64,000 nt of DNA from Siphonodentalium dalli (lineage: Eukaryota > Mollusca > Scaphopoda > Gadilida > Siphonodentaliidae): contig CP136068.1 of assembly GCA_032622095.1 (NCBI GenBank), positions 113,535,546-113,599,545 on the forward strand, written 5' to 3'. Every line of letters begins with the position of its first letter. The stretch's first letter is position 1. The notes under the pieces are model-generated. The model made no database searches, had not been told where the DNA came from, and saw only the letters and a program-made list of their open reading frames with translations. This document shows, in pieces, positions 22,402-35,580 of this stretch. Made by a program: the position numbers and the translations under genes.

Positions 22402-22799
22402 GCTAACTGTGATTTCGTGAAACCTCTCCAGTGTTGTGCAATTGGTTACCTGACATTCAGCACGCGCGCAGTTCAAATCACAGCGAATATTAACACCTGA
22501 TCAATTGTAAAATACGGGTCATTGTCCCTGACGCCCATTAGGATATCCTAATTAGTGAGTAATAATAGTGATAAATAGCTATCTTTCTGCACATCCGTAT
22601 AAATAAAGGCACGACCATCAATAGCGACTGGTCGTGGTAGTTATGAACTGATGCACATATTGCTATACTTTATAAATTAAAGGTGAAAATTAGTGGAGAA
22701 CGTGGATACATACATTTATACAATGGGCAATAAAGAGCACTGCAGTTATTGGCTCTGCGTCGACGCATTTATACATTTGTACTGTATATTCACAGCTGA

Positions 22800-23283
22800 G
22801 ACTAGCTCCCTTCGGGAACCTCTATTCAGCGGAGTGGAAACCCACGGTCCATATGATTCGTGCACATCTTGAATTTTTTTTTAATATAATTTAACAATAT
22901 ATGTTTTTTTTAATCAAAAATTTGAAAACTAACGCCATTATATCATCCACCGTGGTTATCCCAAGTCACCACATCGAATTTTGGTTGAAATTGGTCCAGG
23001 GGTCAGGGAGAATAGATAATGCTAAGCTTTTTTTGCAAATACCTGTAGTTCCTGTCAAACTCTCAAATAACGGCCTCAAAAAAATCATCTTTTTTAATAC
23101 CCGTTTTTCACATAATTAGAACATATCTCTCATATGGTGAGGATAAACATGTGGGCCGGATTCGTCATCTCAGGTTTAAGTCTGGTCTACGTAAACCTCT
23201 AGGTTTAAATCGCGAACAGACAGACAGACGATCGGACAGAGTCCGACAGACATATTCTATTATTTTATCTAATAGATTCCGTC
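22800..23283 (+). mobile_element. Pearl-like element, third variant
   Basis: The head is CTAGCTCCCTTCGGGAACCT. The tail is GAACAGACAGACAGACGATC followed by TAT-rich sequence. The core contains no tandem units. It abuts an inverted second-family copy. The 22402-22799 stretch before it is unassigned. Confidence 0.6.
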
Positions 23284-23289
23284 AAAGGA

Positions 23290-23596
23290 TAATCTATATA
23301 TTTTGGAACTGCTGTCTCTGTGTGTATGTGTATGTGTGTGATAGACTCGAAAACTGCTCGACCGATCCGACTAAAATTTGGTATGTACATATAGGCCTAC
23401 ATTGATCCCGGGACCAATTTCTCGTGCGACCGTGTCCTTGACCTTGACCTCGCTCATATGCGCTCATATAGGCATGTTTCTGGACCGATCGAACAACAGT
23501 TTTTTTCTTTCTCCTAATATTCTTTCCAGACGGAGGCGATCACAAAGAAATCCATAAATATCCCGGACGAAGTCGGGCACACCAGCTAGTGATATA
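23290..23596 (-). mobile_element. Pearl-like element, second family, inverted copy
   Basis: Minus orientation: the head GACTTCGTCCGGGATATTTA reads from 23580 and the tail lies near 23290-23345 with GTGTGTATGTG. The core CCAGAAACATGCCTATATGA is present in inverse. Confidence 0.75.
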
Positions 23597-23692
23597 TAAA
23601 TGTGGCCATACATTATGTCGGCGAAGGGGAGTTACGTTCTCTCAGAGGGAAAGTAGGGTCTATTCGCATTTTCAGTCGCACAATACGTCTTA

Positions 23693-23693
<1 letters not shown>

Positions 23694-23743
<50 letters not shown>

Positions 23744-23818
23744 GTGGGTGTGTGTGTGTGTGTGTGTGAGTGGGTGTGAGGGTGTGTGTGAGGGTGTGCG
23801 AGGGTGTGTGTGTGTGTG
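23694..23818 (+). repeat. GT microsatellite with poly-G run
   Basis: A (GT)n run, about 20 Gs, then interrupted GTGTGAGGGTGT units. Confidence 0.95.
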
Positions 23819-23891
23819 GTAGCTAACTGTGGGGCTCTTTGTCGTCCTTTGTATAGTCGCAACGGAAGCCGTCATCGCGATATCCACGGGC

Positions 23892-24047
23892 TTTTCAACC
23901 AATCCAGCCATTCCAACCAATCAATCCAACAAATCCAATCATTCAATTCAAACCAGTCCAACCATCCAAATTCAACCAATCAATACAATCAATGCAACCA
24001 ATCAATTCAAACCGATCCAGCCATTCCCGCCAATCAATCAATCCAAC
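23892..24047 (+). repeat. Satellite, left degenerate part
   Basis: Loose CCAATCAATCCAAC-like units related to the 54-bp satellite that resumes after the hAT insertion. Confidence 0.75.
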
Positions 24048-25226
24048 CAGTGTTCGCGCTGTCGGTAGCCAAATTAGCCAATGGCTAATCTTTTTCGAAT
24101 TTGGCTAATAAAAATTTCATTTGGCTAAACTTTTGGCTAAACTTTTTTTGAACCCAAATGGAGACTGAAAGCATGGAGCCAGAAAGCTAATTAATAAAAG
24201 CGCTCAATAGATCGACATTCAAGACGAAGTTAGGTGACGAAAGTATTTCATTATTTTCGTACTTATGAAATATCGTACAAAGGGAAAACCGATCGACAAC
24301 TCTATCAACCAAGCGATCACAAAGTGATATGCAATCATCTTTAGTTTTCACAAGACGGACATTCAAAGACGCATGGACATTAAACCGACCGTGGTTGAAT
24401 TATGACAATGTGAAGAAAGCAATGTTTTGTAAAGTGCATTGACGCTGGTATATAAGCAATTTGTTCGTAACATGTGCAGGCTGTTTTAATCTGGAGAAAG
24501 ATTACGTTACTCTGCACGAAGCAGCAAAAGGTCATTATTAATTTTTACATTTAATCCCCTAATCCCCCATTCAGCCCATTGTCTGTCTGGTCACTCACGG
24601 CGCGCCTGCACAATGCATGTTTATGATGACATTGTATTTATGACGGTCGAGGTTTATGAGCACCAAGTGTAAGACAATAGCTTAATCAGCCAAATGTGAA
24701 TCACGACATATATTTTGTGGCTATTTGTCGTCAATACCGATACAGTCAAAATAATATGCATGCTTTTATGACAGATTGTAATTTGATAATGGCGTAACAA
24801 TATTAAGTTATTAGTTTCCAGATGTCACTTAGATATTTTTGCAAGGATAAATATTTAATGATTTAAAAATAGATATTGATATAAAAAAAATAAATAATGA
24901 CATTAAGAAGGACAATCCCGGGTCCCCCCCCCCCCCCATATCACTCTTTCACATAAAGATTAATAAATTTTTAATAAATGATATATATAAAAATACTTCT
25001 AGTTCATCAAAATTATTTAAATTATTGTGTATTTTACCTTTGTCTGTTAGATTTTACGTTTTAGTCATTAATTGTGAACCGACCAGAAAACGATGATTTA
25101 ATTTGGCCAAAGTTTTTTTTAATTTGGCCAAAAAACATTTGGCTAAAGTTTTTTTCATTTGGCTAATAAAATTTTCATTTGGCTAAACTTTTGGCTAAAT
25201 TTTTTTTCGGTCCAGCGCGAACACTG
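24048..25226. mobile_element. Non-autonomous hAT element inserted in satellite
   Basis: The ends CAGTGTTCGCGCTG and CAGCGCGAACACTG are perfect 14-bp inverted repeats. They are flanked by the 8-bp duplication AATCCAAC (24040-24047 and 25227-25234). Both subterminal regions carry TTTGGCTAA repeats. It is 1179 bp with no transposase. It is a different family from the CAGGGATGTGG elements. Confidence 0.9.
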
Positions 25227-27530
25227 AATCCAACCAACCCAATCATTCCCACAAATCCATCCAACCAATCCAGTCATTCCAACCAATCAATCTAATCAAT
25301 CAATCTAATCAATCCAGCCATCCCGACCAACCCTTCAATCCAACCAATCCGGCTATTCATTTCAAACCAATCCAGCCATTCGAACCAATAAATTCAACCA
25401 ATCCGGCTATTCATTTCAAACCAATCCAGCCATTCGAACCAATAAATTCAACCAATATCCGGGTATTCATTTCAACCCAATCCAGCCATTCGAACCAATA
25501 AATTCAACCAATCCGGCTATTAATTTCAAACCAATCCAGCCATTCGAACCAATAAATTCAACCAATATCCGGCTATTCATTTCAAACCAATCCAGCCATT
25601 CGAACCAATAAATTCAACCAATCCAGCTATTCATTTCAAACCAATCCAGCCATTCGAACCAATAAATTCAACCAATCCGGCTATTCATTTCAAACCAATC
25701 CAGCCATTCGAACCAATAAATTCAACCAATATCCGGCTATTCATTTCAAACCAATCCAGCCATTCGAACCAATACATTCAACCAATATCCGGCTATTCAT
25801 TTCAATCCAATCCAGCCATTCGAACCAATAAATTCAACCAATCCGGCTATTCATTTCAAACCAATCCAGCCATTCGAACCAATAAATTCAACCAATATCC
25901 GGCTATTCGTTTCAAACCAATCCAGCCATTCGAACCAATAAATTCAACCAATCCGGCTATTCATTTCAAACCAATCCAGCCATTCGAGCCAATAAATTCA
26001 ACCAATCGGGCTATTCAGTGCAAACCAATCCAGCCATTCGAACCAATAAATTCAACCAATCCGGCTATTCATTTCAAACCAATCCAGCCATTCGAACCAA
26101 TAAATTCAACCAATCGGGCTATTCATTTCAAACCAATCCAGCCATTCGAACCAATAAATTCAACCAATCCAGCTATTCATTTCAAACCAATCCAGCCATT
26201 CGAGCCAATAAATTCAACCAATCGGGCTATTCAGTTCAAACCAATCCAGCCATTCGAACCAATAAATTCAACCAATCCGGCTATTCATTTCAAACCAATC
26301 CAGCCATTCGAACCAATAAATTCAACCAATCCAGCTATTCATTTCAAACCAATGCAGCCATTCGAGCCAATAAATTCAACCAATCGGGCTATTCAGTTCA
26401 AACCAATCCAGCCATTCGAACCAATAAATTCAACCAATCCAGCTATTCATTTCAAACCAATCCAGCCATTCGAACCAATAAATTCAGCCAATCCGGCTAT
26501 TCATTTCAAACCAATCCAGCCATTCGAACCAATAAATTCAACCAATCCGGCTATTCATTTCAAACCAATCCAGCCATTCGAACCAATAAATTCAACCAAT
26601 CGGGCTATTCATTTCAAACCAATCCAGCCATTCGAACCAATAAATTCAACCAATCCAGCTATTCATTTCAAACCAATCCAGCCATTCGAGCCAATAAATT
26701 CAACCAATCGGGCTATTCAGTTCAAACCAATCCAGCCATTCGAACCAATAAATTCAGCCAATCCGGCTATTCATTTCAAACCAATCCAGCCATTCGAACC
26801 AATAAATTCAACCAATCCAGCTATTCATTTCAAACCAATCCAGCCATTCGAGCCAATAAATTCAACCAATCGGCTATTCAGTTCAAACCAATCCAGCCAT
26901 TCGAACCAATAAATTCAACCAATCCAGCTATTCATTTCAAACCTATCCAGCCATTCGAACCAATAAATTCAACCAATCCGGCTATTCATTTCAAACCAAT
27001 CCAGCCATTCGAACCAATAAATTCAACCAATCGGGCTATTCATTTCAAACCAATCCAGCCATTCGAACCAATAAATTCAACCAATATCCGGCTATTCATT
27101 TCAAACCAATCCAGCCATTCGAACCAATAAATTCAACCAATATCCGGGTATTCATTTCAAACCAATCCAGCCATTCGAACCAATAAATTCAACCAATATC
27201 CGGCTATTCATTTCAAACCAATCCAGCCATTCGAACCAATAAATTCAACCAATATCCGGCTATTCGTTTCAAACCAATCCAGCCATGCGAACCAATAAAT
27301 TCAACCAATCCGGCTATTCATTTCAAACCAATCCAGCCATTCGAGCCAATAAATTCAACCAATCGGGCTATTCATTTCAAACCCAATCCAGCCATTCGAA
27401 CCAATAAATTCAACCAAACCGGCTATTCATTTCAAACTAATCCAGCCATTCGAACCAATAAATTCAACAAATCCGGCTATTCATTTCAAACCAATCCAGT
27501 CATTCATTTCAAACCAATCTAGTCATTCCA
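25227..27530 (+). repeat. 54-bp satellite array
   Basis: Roughly forty units of about 54 bp, each with CAATCCGGCTATTCATTTCA, then AACCAATCCAGCCATTCGAA, then CCAATAAATTCAAC. Some units carry ATATCC and are two bases longer, and some have CGGG or CCAG variants. Because 54 is divisible by three, a long open frame (26018-27130) exists with an 18-residue repeat. It has no start context or domain and is treated as non-coding. Confidence 0.93.
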
Positions 27531-27983
27531 ACCAATCAGCGGACAATCAGTCAGTGAAATGTGAACAGAGACGTTTTGCTGTAAACAGTAATGCGCACCT
27601 GATACTGATCAGAATTATTAATAGAGTACTACGTCACTAGAATGTGTGTTCTTTCTATCAGTTGTCGTCGTTTTGCCATATCCGTATAGTTTCATGAATC
27701 CATGCTTGGGAACGCGAGCTTTGCATGCAATTGTGGATCCTACAACTGATTATGACCTGATAGTAACACAGTAAAGTACAAACAAGTCACAGCAAACATA
27801 ATCATATAACCTTACTGCGAGTGGCAAGAAGTTTGAACGCCACTATTTTCTCAAAAACGGACACGTAGTCGACAATTCTGCGAAAAGGTTTTTTGACCGT
27901 ACGAGAAATTACGACTACTATAATCTATTCGTGATTCTTATCAGCAGTAGCCATATTGGCAACAAGCCGCCGCCAGCCATATT
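27531..27983. other. Intron 1 sequence between satellite and TIR element
   Basis: No gene was recognised. Confidence 0.35.
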
Positions 27984-29763
27984 AGAGACCTTTCGCATCC
28001 TCACGTTTACGATTACGAATACGGATAGCTATTCGTAGTCGTAAGTCTATCCGTATGGCCAAAAAGTCCTTTCGCAAAACGAGTACGCGTAAGAGTTTTG
28101 ACGAACACGTACGATCATTATTTCGTACCACTTTTACAACTCAAAGCGTGTGTTTGGTATACAGTCCCTTAATACTTCACTTATCGTCTCATTTGCAACA
28201 ATGCGATTATCATGACCTGCTAATATTGTCAATAATTCGACCAGTCACAACGTACGACCCGGGATTCTCGTGATATATTGTGGCAATACAGGTATAAATG
28301 CCAGGTCATATGTGGTGGAAATTCAGTTCGTTGTTAGCATGGATGACCGGATAGACGTTATGCTGATGGGGAAGAGGGGTTCCTGAATTTGGACCTCACA
28401 TCAACCACGACGCCATCGTTCAAGCCCCTTCAAGTCCGCGAGTTGATTTCAATGCGATTTCGGCTTCACCTCTTTGGGTTTAGGAAATCCGACATACGGT
28501 TGGTGAGCTCGTTGATGTGCATCACTTCTGATGTGTTACTACCAAATCGAAACAAAGTCGACACGGTAGAAGCGATGTGCATCAAGTTGCTTTTTTGTCA
28601 GATATTTGACAAACCGGCAAAATTTCGTTGCACAAAATGTTGATAAATAACAGGTTTTGGGCAATTTTATAATATAGTTCACTGTGGTTAGCATTAATTT
28701 TGAGCAATTACTCGATTCTGATAACAGAAGCGGCATTTCAAAAAAAATTGTTGTTGGAATCTGATGATATGGGGACATCTAATCGGATTGAGTACCTTTA
28801 AATGCCGCATTTGTGCGTATTCTTTAAATAAAAAATAAATGCAAAGAACAAACCTGACAGAGACTGCTGAGCTCTGGTGATGTCGGTGGGTGTGCCAAAT
28901 ATTCTTTTAGTTACTGTTCAGGAGCAGAAATCACTACTTACCAGTTGAATCGGGATCCAGGGTATGTTCAGATTACTCAGACAGAGTACTTTATGTAACT
29001 TAGAACTCGGTTATGAATTCCATGTAATTTTAAAATCGGTTATGAATTCCATGTAATTTTAAAATGCCCTGCATTACAGACTCTACGAGAGAGATATATA
29101 AAACCCAACTTCTACCGAAAACCGAATATTATTAAATTGAATGAACTATTCAATTCGGGAAAGGGGAAGAGAACACAAAATCTTTCACTATTCATTAATA
29201 GGGTTATGCCATTATTTAGGCTCTCCTGATGCATTCTATAACTGCATACGCTAGGACACCACCATGGGTTGTTGATTTAAATAATTGTTGAATTTCACTA
29301 TATATTGTGTACTATCTTGCACATAATAATCACTCAAAACTCCTCATGCATCGCACACTATATACTGTATTTTTGGCGACTGGTTTCATTGTGCACTCTT
29401 ACTGTAAAGTTTTCTGTCGCAGCCAGCTATGGCTATCCGTTGTGAATAGCGATCTTATTTCGCGGGAAGCTCGTGGTTCACGACGACGAGTACAGTGATT
29501 GACAATCTAAACAGCATATCGAGGTCGTAGCTCAATAAAACTGGATGGTGTACATGATATACATATACAGTCTCGAACGGAGTAAAGTGATATATTGCAG
29601 AACATAAATTTCAGGTGTTATTTGAGCTTATTAGAAACCATGAAATCGTAACCGTCATTACGGATAGTAAAATACGAGAACGATTAGAAACTACACAAAG
29701 GTTGGTGACGTAGTACCCTATCCGTATCCGTAATCGTAAACGTGAGTTTTGCGAAAGGTCTCT
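27984..29763 (+). mobile_element. TIR element D, copy 1
   Basis: The left end AGAGACCTTTCGC then CACGTTTACGATTACG, and the right end is the inverse (CGTAAACGTGAGTTTTGCGA). It has the same layout as 29885-31790 in opposite orientation. An internal block at about 28568-28878 is missing from copy 2, where the flanks join directly at GGTGATGTCGG. A further ~440 bp after 28900 is also extra. It contains no transposase. Confidence 0.75.
28568..28878 (-). repeat. Insertion block inside element D copy 1
   Basis: It is absent from the sister copy, which serves as the empty site. It contains the dispersed repeat CATATCATCAGATTCCAACA in inverse, also at 9263-9440. GGT flanks both sides. Confidence 0.55.
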
Positions 29764-29884
29764 ATTATCTCTAACGCCAGCCGCATGAAAAAATCTCCGC
29801 CGCCGGAATTGTAAAATGGCTGAGCCGTGTGCATGGGCTAATATGTTAAGGATACTCGCATGGACGGGGCATGGTTGTTATATC

Positions 29885-31790
29885 AGAGACCTTTCGCAAA
29901 ACTCACGTTTACGATTACGGATACGGATAGGGTACCACGTCATCAACATGTGTGTACTTTCTAATCGTTGTCGTATTTTACTATCCGCAATAACGGTTAC
30001 GATGTCATGGTTTCTAATAAGCTCAAATAACACCTGAAATTTATTTTCTGCAATATATCACTTTACTCCGTTCGAGACTATATGTATATCATGTAAACCA
30101 TCCAGTTGTATTGAGCTACGACCTCGATGTGCTGTTACGATTGGCAATCACTGTACTCGTCGTCGTGAATCTCGAGCTTCCCGCGAAATAAGATCGCTAT
30201 TCACAACGGATAGTAATCGCTGGCTGCGACACAACACTTTGCAGTAATATATAGAAGTGCACTATGAAACCAGTCGCCAAAAATACACGACTGACATGGA
30301 TTTGGTGGTACTAAAAGCATATGTGGCACACCCACCGACATCACCGTGTCGACTTTGTTTCGATTTGATAGCACCAAATCAGAAGTGATGCACATCAGCA
30401 ACCTTATGTCTGATTTCCTAAACCCAAAGAGGTGATAGGCCTGGATAGGATAGGATATCTGATTTCCAATACACATACACAGAGACGTGGCGACAGGGGG
30501 GGGGGGGTGTCTCACCCTCCAACTTTGGTCAAAATTTTCAACAGTTGGAAATTTCATACCTGACACAACATTATTTGGAAATTTTACACCAACAATAGGT
30601 TGAAAATGTTCTTGTAGTTTGATTTTCAAACAACTTATTGTGGGGAATTTATTGTTTTTGGACCAATATTTGCATATTTTCCTTCTTTTGATAAAAATGT
30701 TGGACTGAAATGGCCATCAGTTACAAATTTTCCAACCTTAGGGGTGTCAGGTTGGAAATTTCCAACACTTGGAAAGCTTGTGTCCTGGTCCCTCCCCTTG
30801 GTCAGTCAAAAACTTCTAGTTAATTTAAGAAAATAATATTGTCCTACATTTGGTCAAAATTGTCACTGGAATTGTCATCAGTTGGAAATTTCCAACTCTA
30901 TGAATGCTTGAGGCTAGGATTTTGCGATTTTCTTGTTCACGTTTAAAAAAAACTTTCGCCCGGTGTATCCTGGTCCCTCCCCGTGGCCAATAAAAAAAAT
31001 GCTAATGAGTTTAAGAAAACAATATTTTACTACATTTGGTTAAAATCGTTGACTGAAAATTTCCAAACTAAGGGAGAGTATGAGGTTTGAAATTTCCAAC
31101 ACTAGGAAAGCTTGAGGTCAGTCTAGATGCTAGGATTTGCGATTTTCTTGTTTAGTTTTCACAATTTTCTCACACCGGGCCGAACAACCATGGTCGGCCC
31201 GGTGGGTCCTGGTCTATTGCCCGTAGTCGTGTGCACACCCCAACGGACACCCTCTAGCCACGTCCTTGCACATACATAATAATGATGACAATTATGGATA
31301 ATTCTGTCGTAATCGCATTGAAATAAAATTGCGGACTGAAAGGGTCTTGAAGCGGTGGCGTCATGGTTGATGTGAGGTCCAAATTTAGGAACCGCTCTTC
31401 CCCCATCAGCATAGCGCCTATCAGGTCATCCATGATAGCAACGAACTGAATTTCCACCACATATGACTTGGCATTTATACCTGTATTGCCATAATATATC
31501 ACGAGAATCCCGGGTCGTACTTTGTGACTGGTCGAATTATTGACAATATAAACAGGTCATGATTATCGCATTGTTGCAAATGAGACGATAAGTGAAGTAT
31601 TAAGGGACTGTATACCAAACACACGCTTTGCAACTATAAAAGTGGTACGAAATAATGATGGTACGTGTTCGTCAAAACTCTTACGCGTAGTCGTTTTGCG
31701 AAAGGACTTTTTGGCCATAGGGATAGACTTACGACTACGAATAGCTATCCGTATTCGTAATCGTAAACGTGAGGATGCGAAAGGTCTCTA
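29885..31790 (-). mobile_element. TIR element D, copy 2, inverted and split by hAT
   Basis: The ends are AGAGACCTTTCGC and the inverse. The left part matches the right part of copy 1 in inverse and vice versa, so the two copies face each other across about 120 bp. A hAT element occupies 30480-31268. Confidence 0.75.
30480..31268 (-). mobile_element. Non-autonomous hAT element, copy 2
   Basis: The ends are CAGAGACGTGG and CCACGTCCTTG. The 8-bp target duplication CACATACA occurs at 30472-30479 and 31269-31276. The interior is homologous to 1189-2363 in inverse (TTGGAAATTTCCAAC, CACCGGGCCGAACAACCATG). The ends are diverged and it is shortened to 789 bp. Confidence 0.9.
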
Positions 31791-33379
31791 TTATCAGAAC
31801 ACCAGGCCCCTCAATGTGGAATAGACTATTCCAATGCATGCTTTCATAAATTCATATATAATAACTGAATGGGAGCATCTATTCAGTATTGAAATGGTTA
31901 AAGTATAAATGTTTATTTCGACACGACTCAGACATCGCTGGCATTTGTCAATATATGCACATAATCTGTATAGAAGAGAATAGAAAATAGTTTGAAATAT
32001 TATATATCATTACTATCGGATTCAGCATTTAATAGATGAATGCATAATATATCGCAATATTCCAGTAATTTTAGCAGTCTGAAGTCGACAGAAGTCCCAA
32101 TGTAACTTATACCGATTATATAGATGGGAAACTACATGGACATAGTACATCCATGCAAGTCCTTCGTGTATTTTCGCCATAATGGAAAAGCCCATCACCA
32201 AAAGAATATGTGTGGTCTGGAATACTACGGGTTCACCGCAAACGCTAAAACAAACGGGGTCTATATAACCGGGGATTAGGAAAATTTCGTAAGCTAAATA
32301 CGCTGAATGATAACGTCTCAGCCGGCTGAGCCGCCATTTTTCGTCAGCCACGAACGTCGCGACTGAGCCGGCTTAGCCAGATAACCAGCCACGAAATTGG
32401 TTGAGCCAGCCGTGAAAACTATTTGTCGTGGATTCGGGGTCTAGGAGTGATTGACATTTGTTTATCACGATTAATCTGTCCCGCGAGTTAAGAATTATTT
32501 ATTTACAACTGCGCGTACTTCGGGCGTTATATTTATATTTAAAATTGTACACTCGACGTGGTTGGAATTCTCAGCAATACATGTAGTACGTGTACATGAT
32601 TGTCACGTTCTTCCAGATTTGATAATGCCTGAGTATTCGCTGATCAAGTAACCAGACGTTCTATATGGTTAAATGTTCTATTGGCAATTTTGATTTTTAT
32701 CAATATTTGTGCCGCGACCCCACCCTAACCCAGAGAGTGCCACTTAGCATCTTCATACCACACCAGTAGATTACTTGTATAATGTAAATGCCTTATATCA
32801 ATTTGAGAAAATGTCGTAACCAACACGGTTTTGTCAATTCTGGTGTCCCTATAGCTCCGCATCTCCAATGTCACTCAGTGCCGAGAACTTACGTCATCAA
32901 TTTTTTCAAAAATGGCAGCAAACATTTTTCACATCGAATTGAGTACTCGCCGTTTTCTTTATAAATAATTCAACCAAATAAGAAACCAAACAAGCCATTT
33001 ATCAGTTTTGCTAACCCTCTATATATATGGATATCATGATTCCCGTCCGCATATAAATACAAGAAAACCATAGTCAAAAATGGTAACGCCATCAAGATCA
33101 TATTATTAGGCATATATAAATTATAATATAAAATATATTAGTTTCATGACTGCACCACCTCAGATTTCCGTTAAAACAACTAATCCTTCAAATTATTACA
33201 AAAACTACGGCTTATTACTGCAAGTTTCTCATTCACCACAATAAAGCCTCTAAATGCGGACCAAAAATCTACTAATCGGATTAAATACACGCCAGATACT
33301 TCGCAATACGACATTTATTATACATTCCAACTGAGACATACGCCATCAGCAAAGTTAGCTGTTATATTATACATTGTGT
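31791..33379. other. Intron 1 sequence, mostly unassigned
   Basis: It holds a member of the 70-bp dispersed repeat (31817-31905), a cluster of GCCGGCTGAGCC-like and inverse motifs at 32318-32420, and a partial copy of the TTAAAGATGC element near 32960-33160. No gene. Confidence 0.4.
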
Positions 33380-33740
33380 TCACGCAATAAAATGTTCAAG
33401 CGTGTCCCAGCGATTGTTCATATATGTACCTCAACCTCGATAGCAATAAACGCGGTCATAGAAGTTACATACTGCAACAATGAGACATCCGCGAAGGTTA
33501 ATCCGCGAAAACCCGAAATGTGCTGTCCTGCTAGATATCCCCATCGCTATAGCTCCATTGACACGGCCAGATCAGCCTTACTACAATTTCCTAAAATAAC
33601 TCGCATCGTGTGAAATCCGAAATGTGTTGTCCTTCGAGATATCCCCATTGGCACGGCCAGATCATTGTAGCAGTAAACACCCATAGTATAGGGCGTATAA
33701 TGAGAGTTGAGAAGATATAAATGTTCAATTGACATTGTTC
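33380..33740. repeat. Repeat with GATATCCCCAT...CACGGCCAGATCA units
   Basis: Two units around 33530-33590 and 33630-33670. Inverse relatives occur at 49680-49730 and 50080-50125. 33741-34192 is unassigned. Confidence 0.5.
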
Positions 33741-34494
33741 GGTCACAATTTTTCTAGAAAATTCTGGAGGACGAGCCAGAAATGATGCGGAGATCGCAGC
33801 GAGCCTTAAATATTAATCCCGGGAGCATACATGCAAGGTGGTGACTGTTGACAGAATGTTGTGCGCCCTATACATGCCAACAGCCCTGACACATTATTGA
33901 ATCAGATTACAACTAACACTGCAATGCACTCAATATTGCATGGATATATATGCCAGTATATATAGCTGTATCACAGTCGTATACTTAACAGGATGGTGTG
34001 CTCATCGCGATATCGGTTCCCATCACGGGGAATATATTAATATCAGAGTGTTCCCCGGTACATCTCTAATAACCAGAGTTCAACATATAATTGCAGTTGG
34101 TCACGATATTACTAAATTGATACTTAGGGGCTGCTGATGTCTACTAATGTGCATTCTCATTGAACATATATGGTGTGCTAGCTGTTACGTGAGCCGGGAC
34201 AACTCGGTTAGCCGGGACTACTCTGCTCACGAAACAGCAAGTCATCCCAGCTAGTCTGGAACGTAACACGATTCGTTGTGACTTGAAATGTCGTTAGCCA
34301 ATAGAATGATCGCGTCATGGGAAAATTTCCAGTTGCCTATTCTCATGGTAAACACGTGAGTCTGTTCATGTCAAATGAGGTTCCCTCATCTTTAAATTGA
34401 CCATCATCATCACCATCGTTGTAGTCGCCGTCAACAACTGAACCATTAACAACAACACTGAGGTTAGTTAGTTAAGCCTTAATTATGTGTGATA

Positions 34495-35010
34495 TACTGA
34501 AATTCTCACGACATCCGTGTGATATACTGAAATTCTCACGACATTATACTACTTAATTATGTGGGCAGTAGCCTCTATACGGGCGCCTGTGGCGCATAAG
34601 ATACTATGGGTGGCGGGATGGGGTGGTGGGTGGGATCTCATTATACTACTTATATATGTGGGCAGTAGATTCTATACGGGCGCCTGTGGCGCATAAGATA
34701 CTATGGGTGGCGGGATGGGGTGGTGGGTGGGATCTCATTAACCATGGTACCATGGTAATGTTGTAAAACAGTGCAACTAGATCATGGAGCGATGTAGACT
34801 TCTCCGAGATAAAATATACCTTGTGACAATTAGAATTGGGAGACGAATTTCGTGTATTCCTTATTCCTGTGTACCATGGTAATGTTGTAAAACAGTGCAA
34901 CTAGATCATGGAGCGATGTAGACTTCTCCGAGAGAAAATATACCTTGTGACAATTAGAATTGGGAGACGAATTTCGTGTGATATACTGAAATTCTCACGA
35001 CATCCGTAAA
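34495..35010 (+). repeat. Local duplications inside the TIR element
   Basis: TGATATACTGAAATTCTCAC three times; a ~110-bp block with GGGCGCCTGTGGCGCATAAG twice; a ~125-bp block with ACCATGGTAATGTTGTAAAA twice. Confidence 0.85.
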
Positions 35011-35334
35011 ATATACATCACATCTTACATGAATTCGAACAATATTCAGGACATAGTAGTCTTATAAATTACAATAAATAGGCGCCTGTCGAAAATGTTT
35101 GCGTGTGGTTGACATGCACAATATAAATAACATGCAGGTAAAACTAATAGTGTGATGCTGAAATAAAACAGGATATAATGTAAATCAGTGTCGCCAACTG
35201 CTGCAACCCTGTATATCCACGGTGGGGAATCACGTGGTTTCATAAATCCACCCAGTCTGTCTAACCATTATTTCTGATGCCAGAAACGGTTCAACAAACG
35301 GGCTATTGCTTATTACCAATACCCCATTACCAAT

Positions 35335-35580
35335 ATCGCATCATTACAGTCTGGCACTTCCATTACTCCATTATGATATTATCACATATATCATTACAGT
35401 CTGGCACTTCCATTACTACCATTATAACATTATCACATCTATCAATACAGTCTGGCACTTCTATTACTACCATTATGATATTATCACATCTATCATTACA
35501 GTCTGGCACTTCCATTACTCCATTATGATATTATCACATCTATCATTACAGTCTGGCACCTCCATTACTACCATTATAAC
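35335..35580 (+). repeat. ~50-bp tandem array
   Basis: About five units of TCATTACAGTCTGGCACTTC plus CATTACTACCATTATGATAT and ATCACATCTA. They differ by a 3-bp ACC insertion. Confidence 0.9.

Noticed and set aside
23632-23920. His/Thr-Pro-rich open frames on the minus strand
   Set aside because: They come from the GT/poly-G microsatellite.
26018-27130. 370-codon open frame with an 18-residue repeat
   Set aside because: It is a by-product of a 54-bp satellite. It opens and closes where unit length changes, and has no start context, signal or domain.
25227-27530. CRISPR-like array
   Set aside because: Units are contiguous with no unique spacers, and the context is a eukaryotic intron.
29307-29498. 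Small gene between the D element arms
   Set aside because: The sequence is the arm of transposon D, inverted at about 30140-30300, and has no conserved protein.
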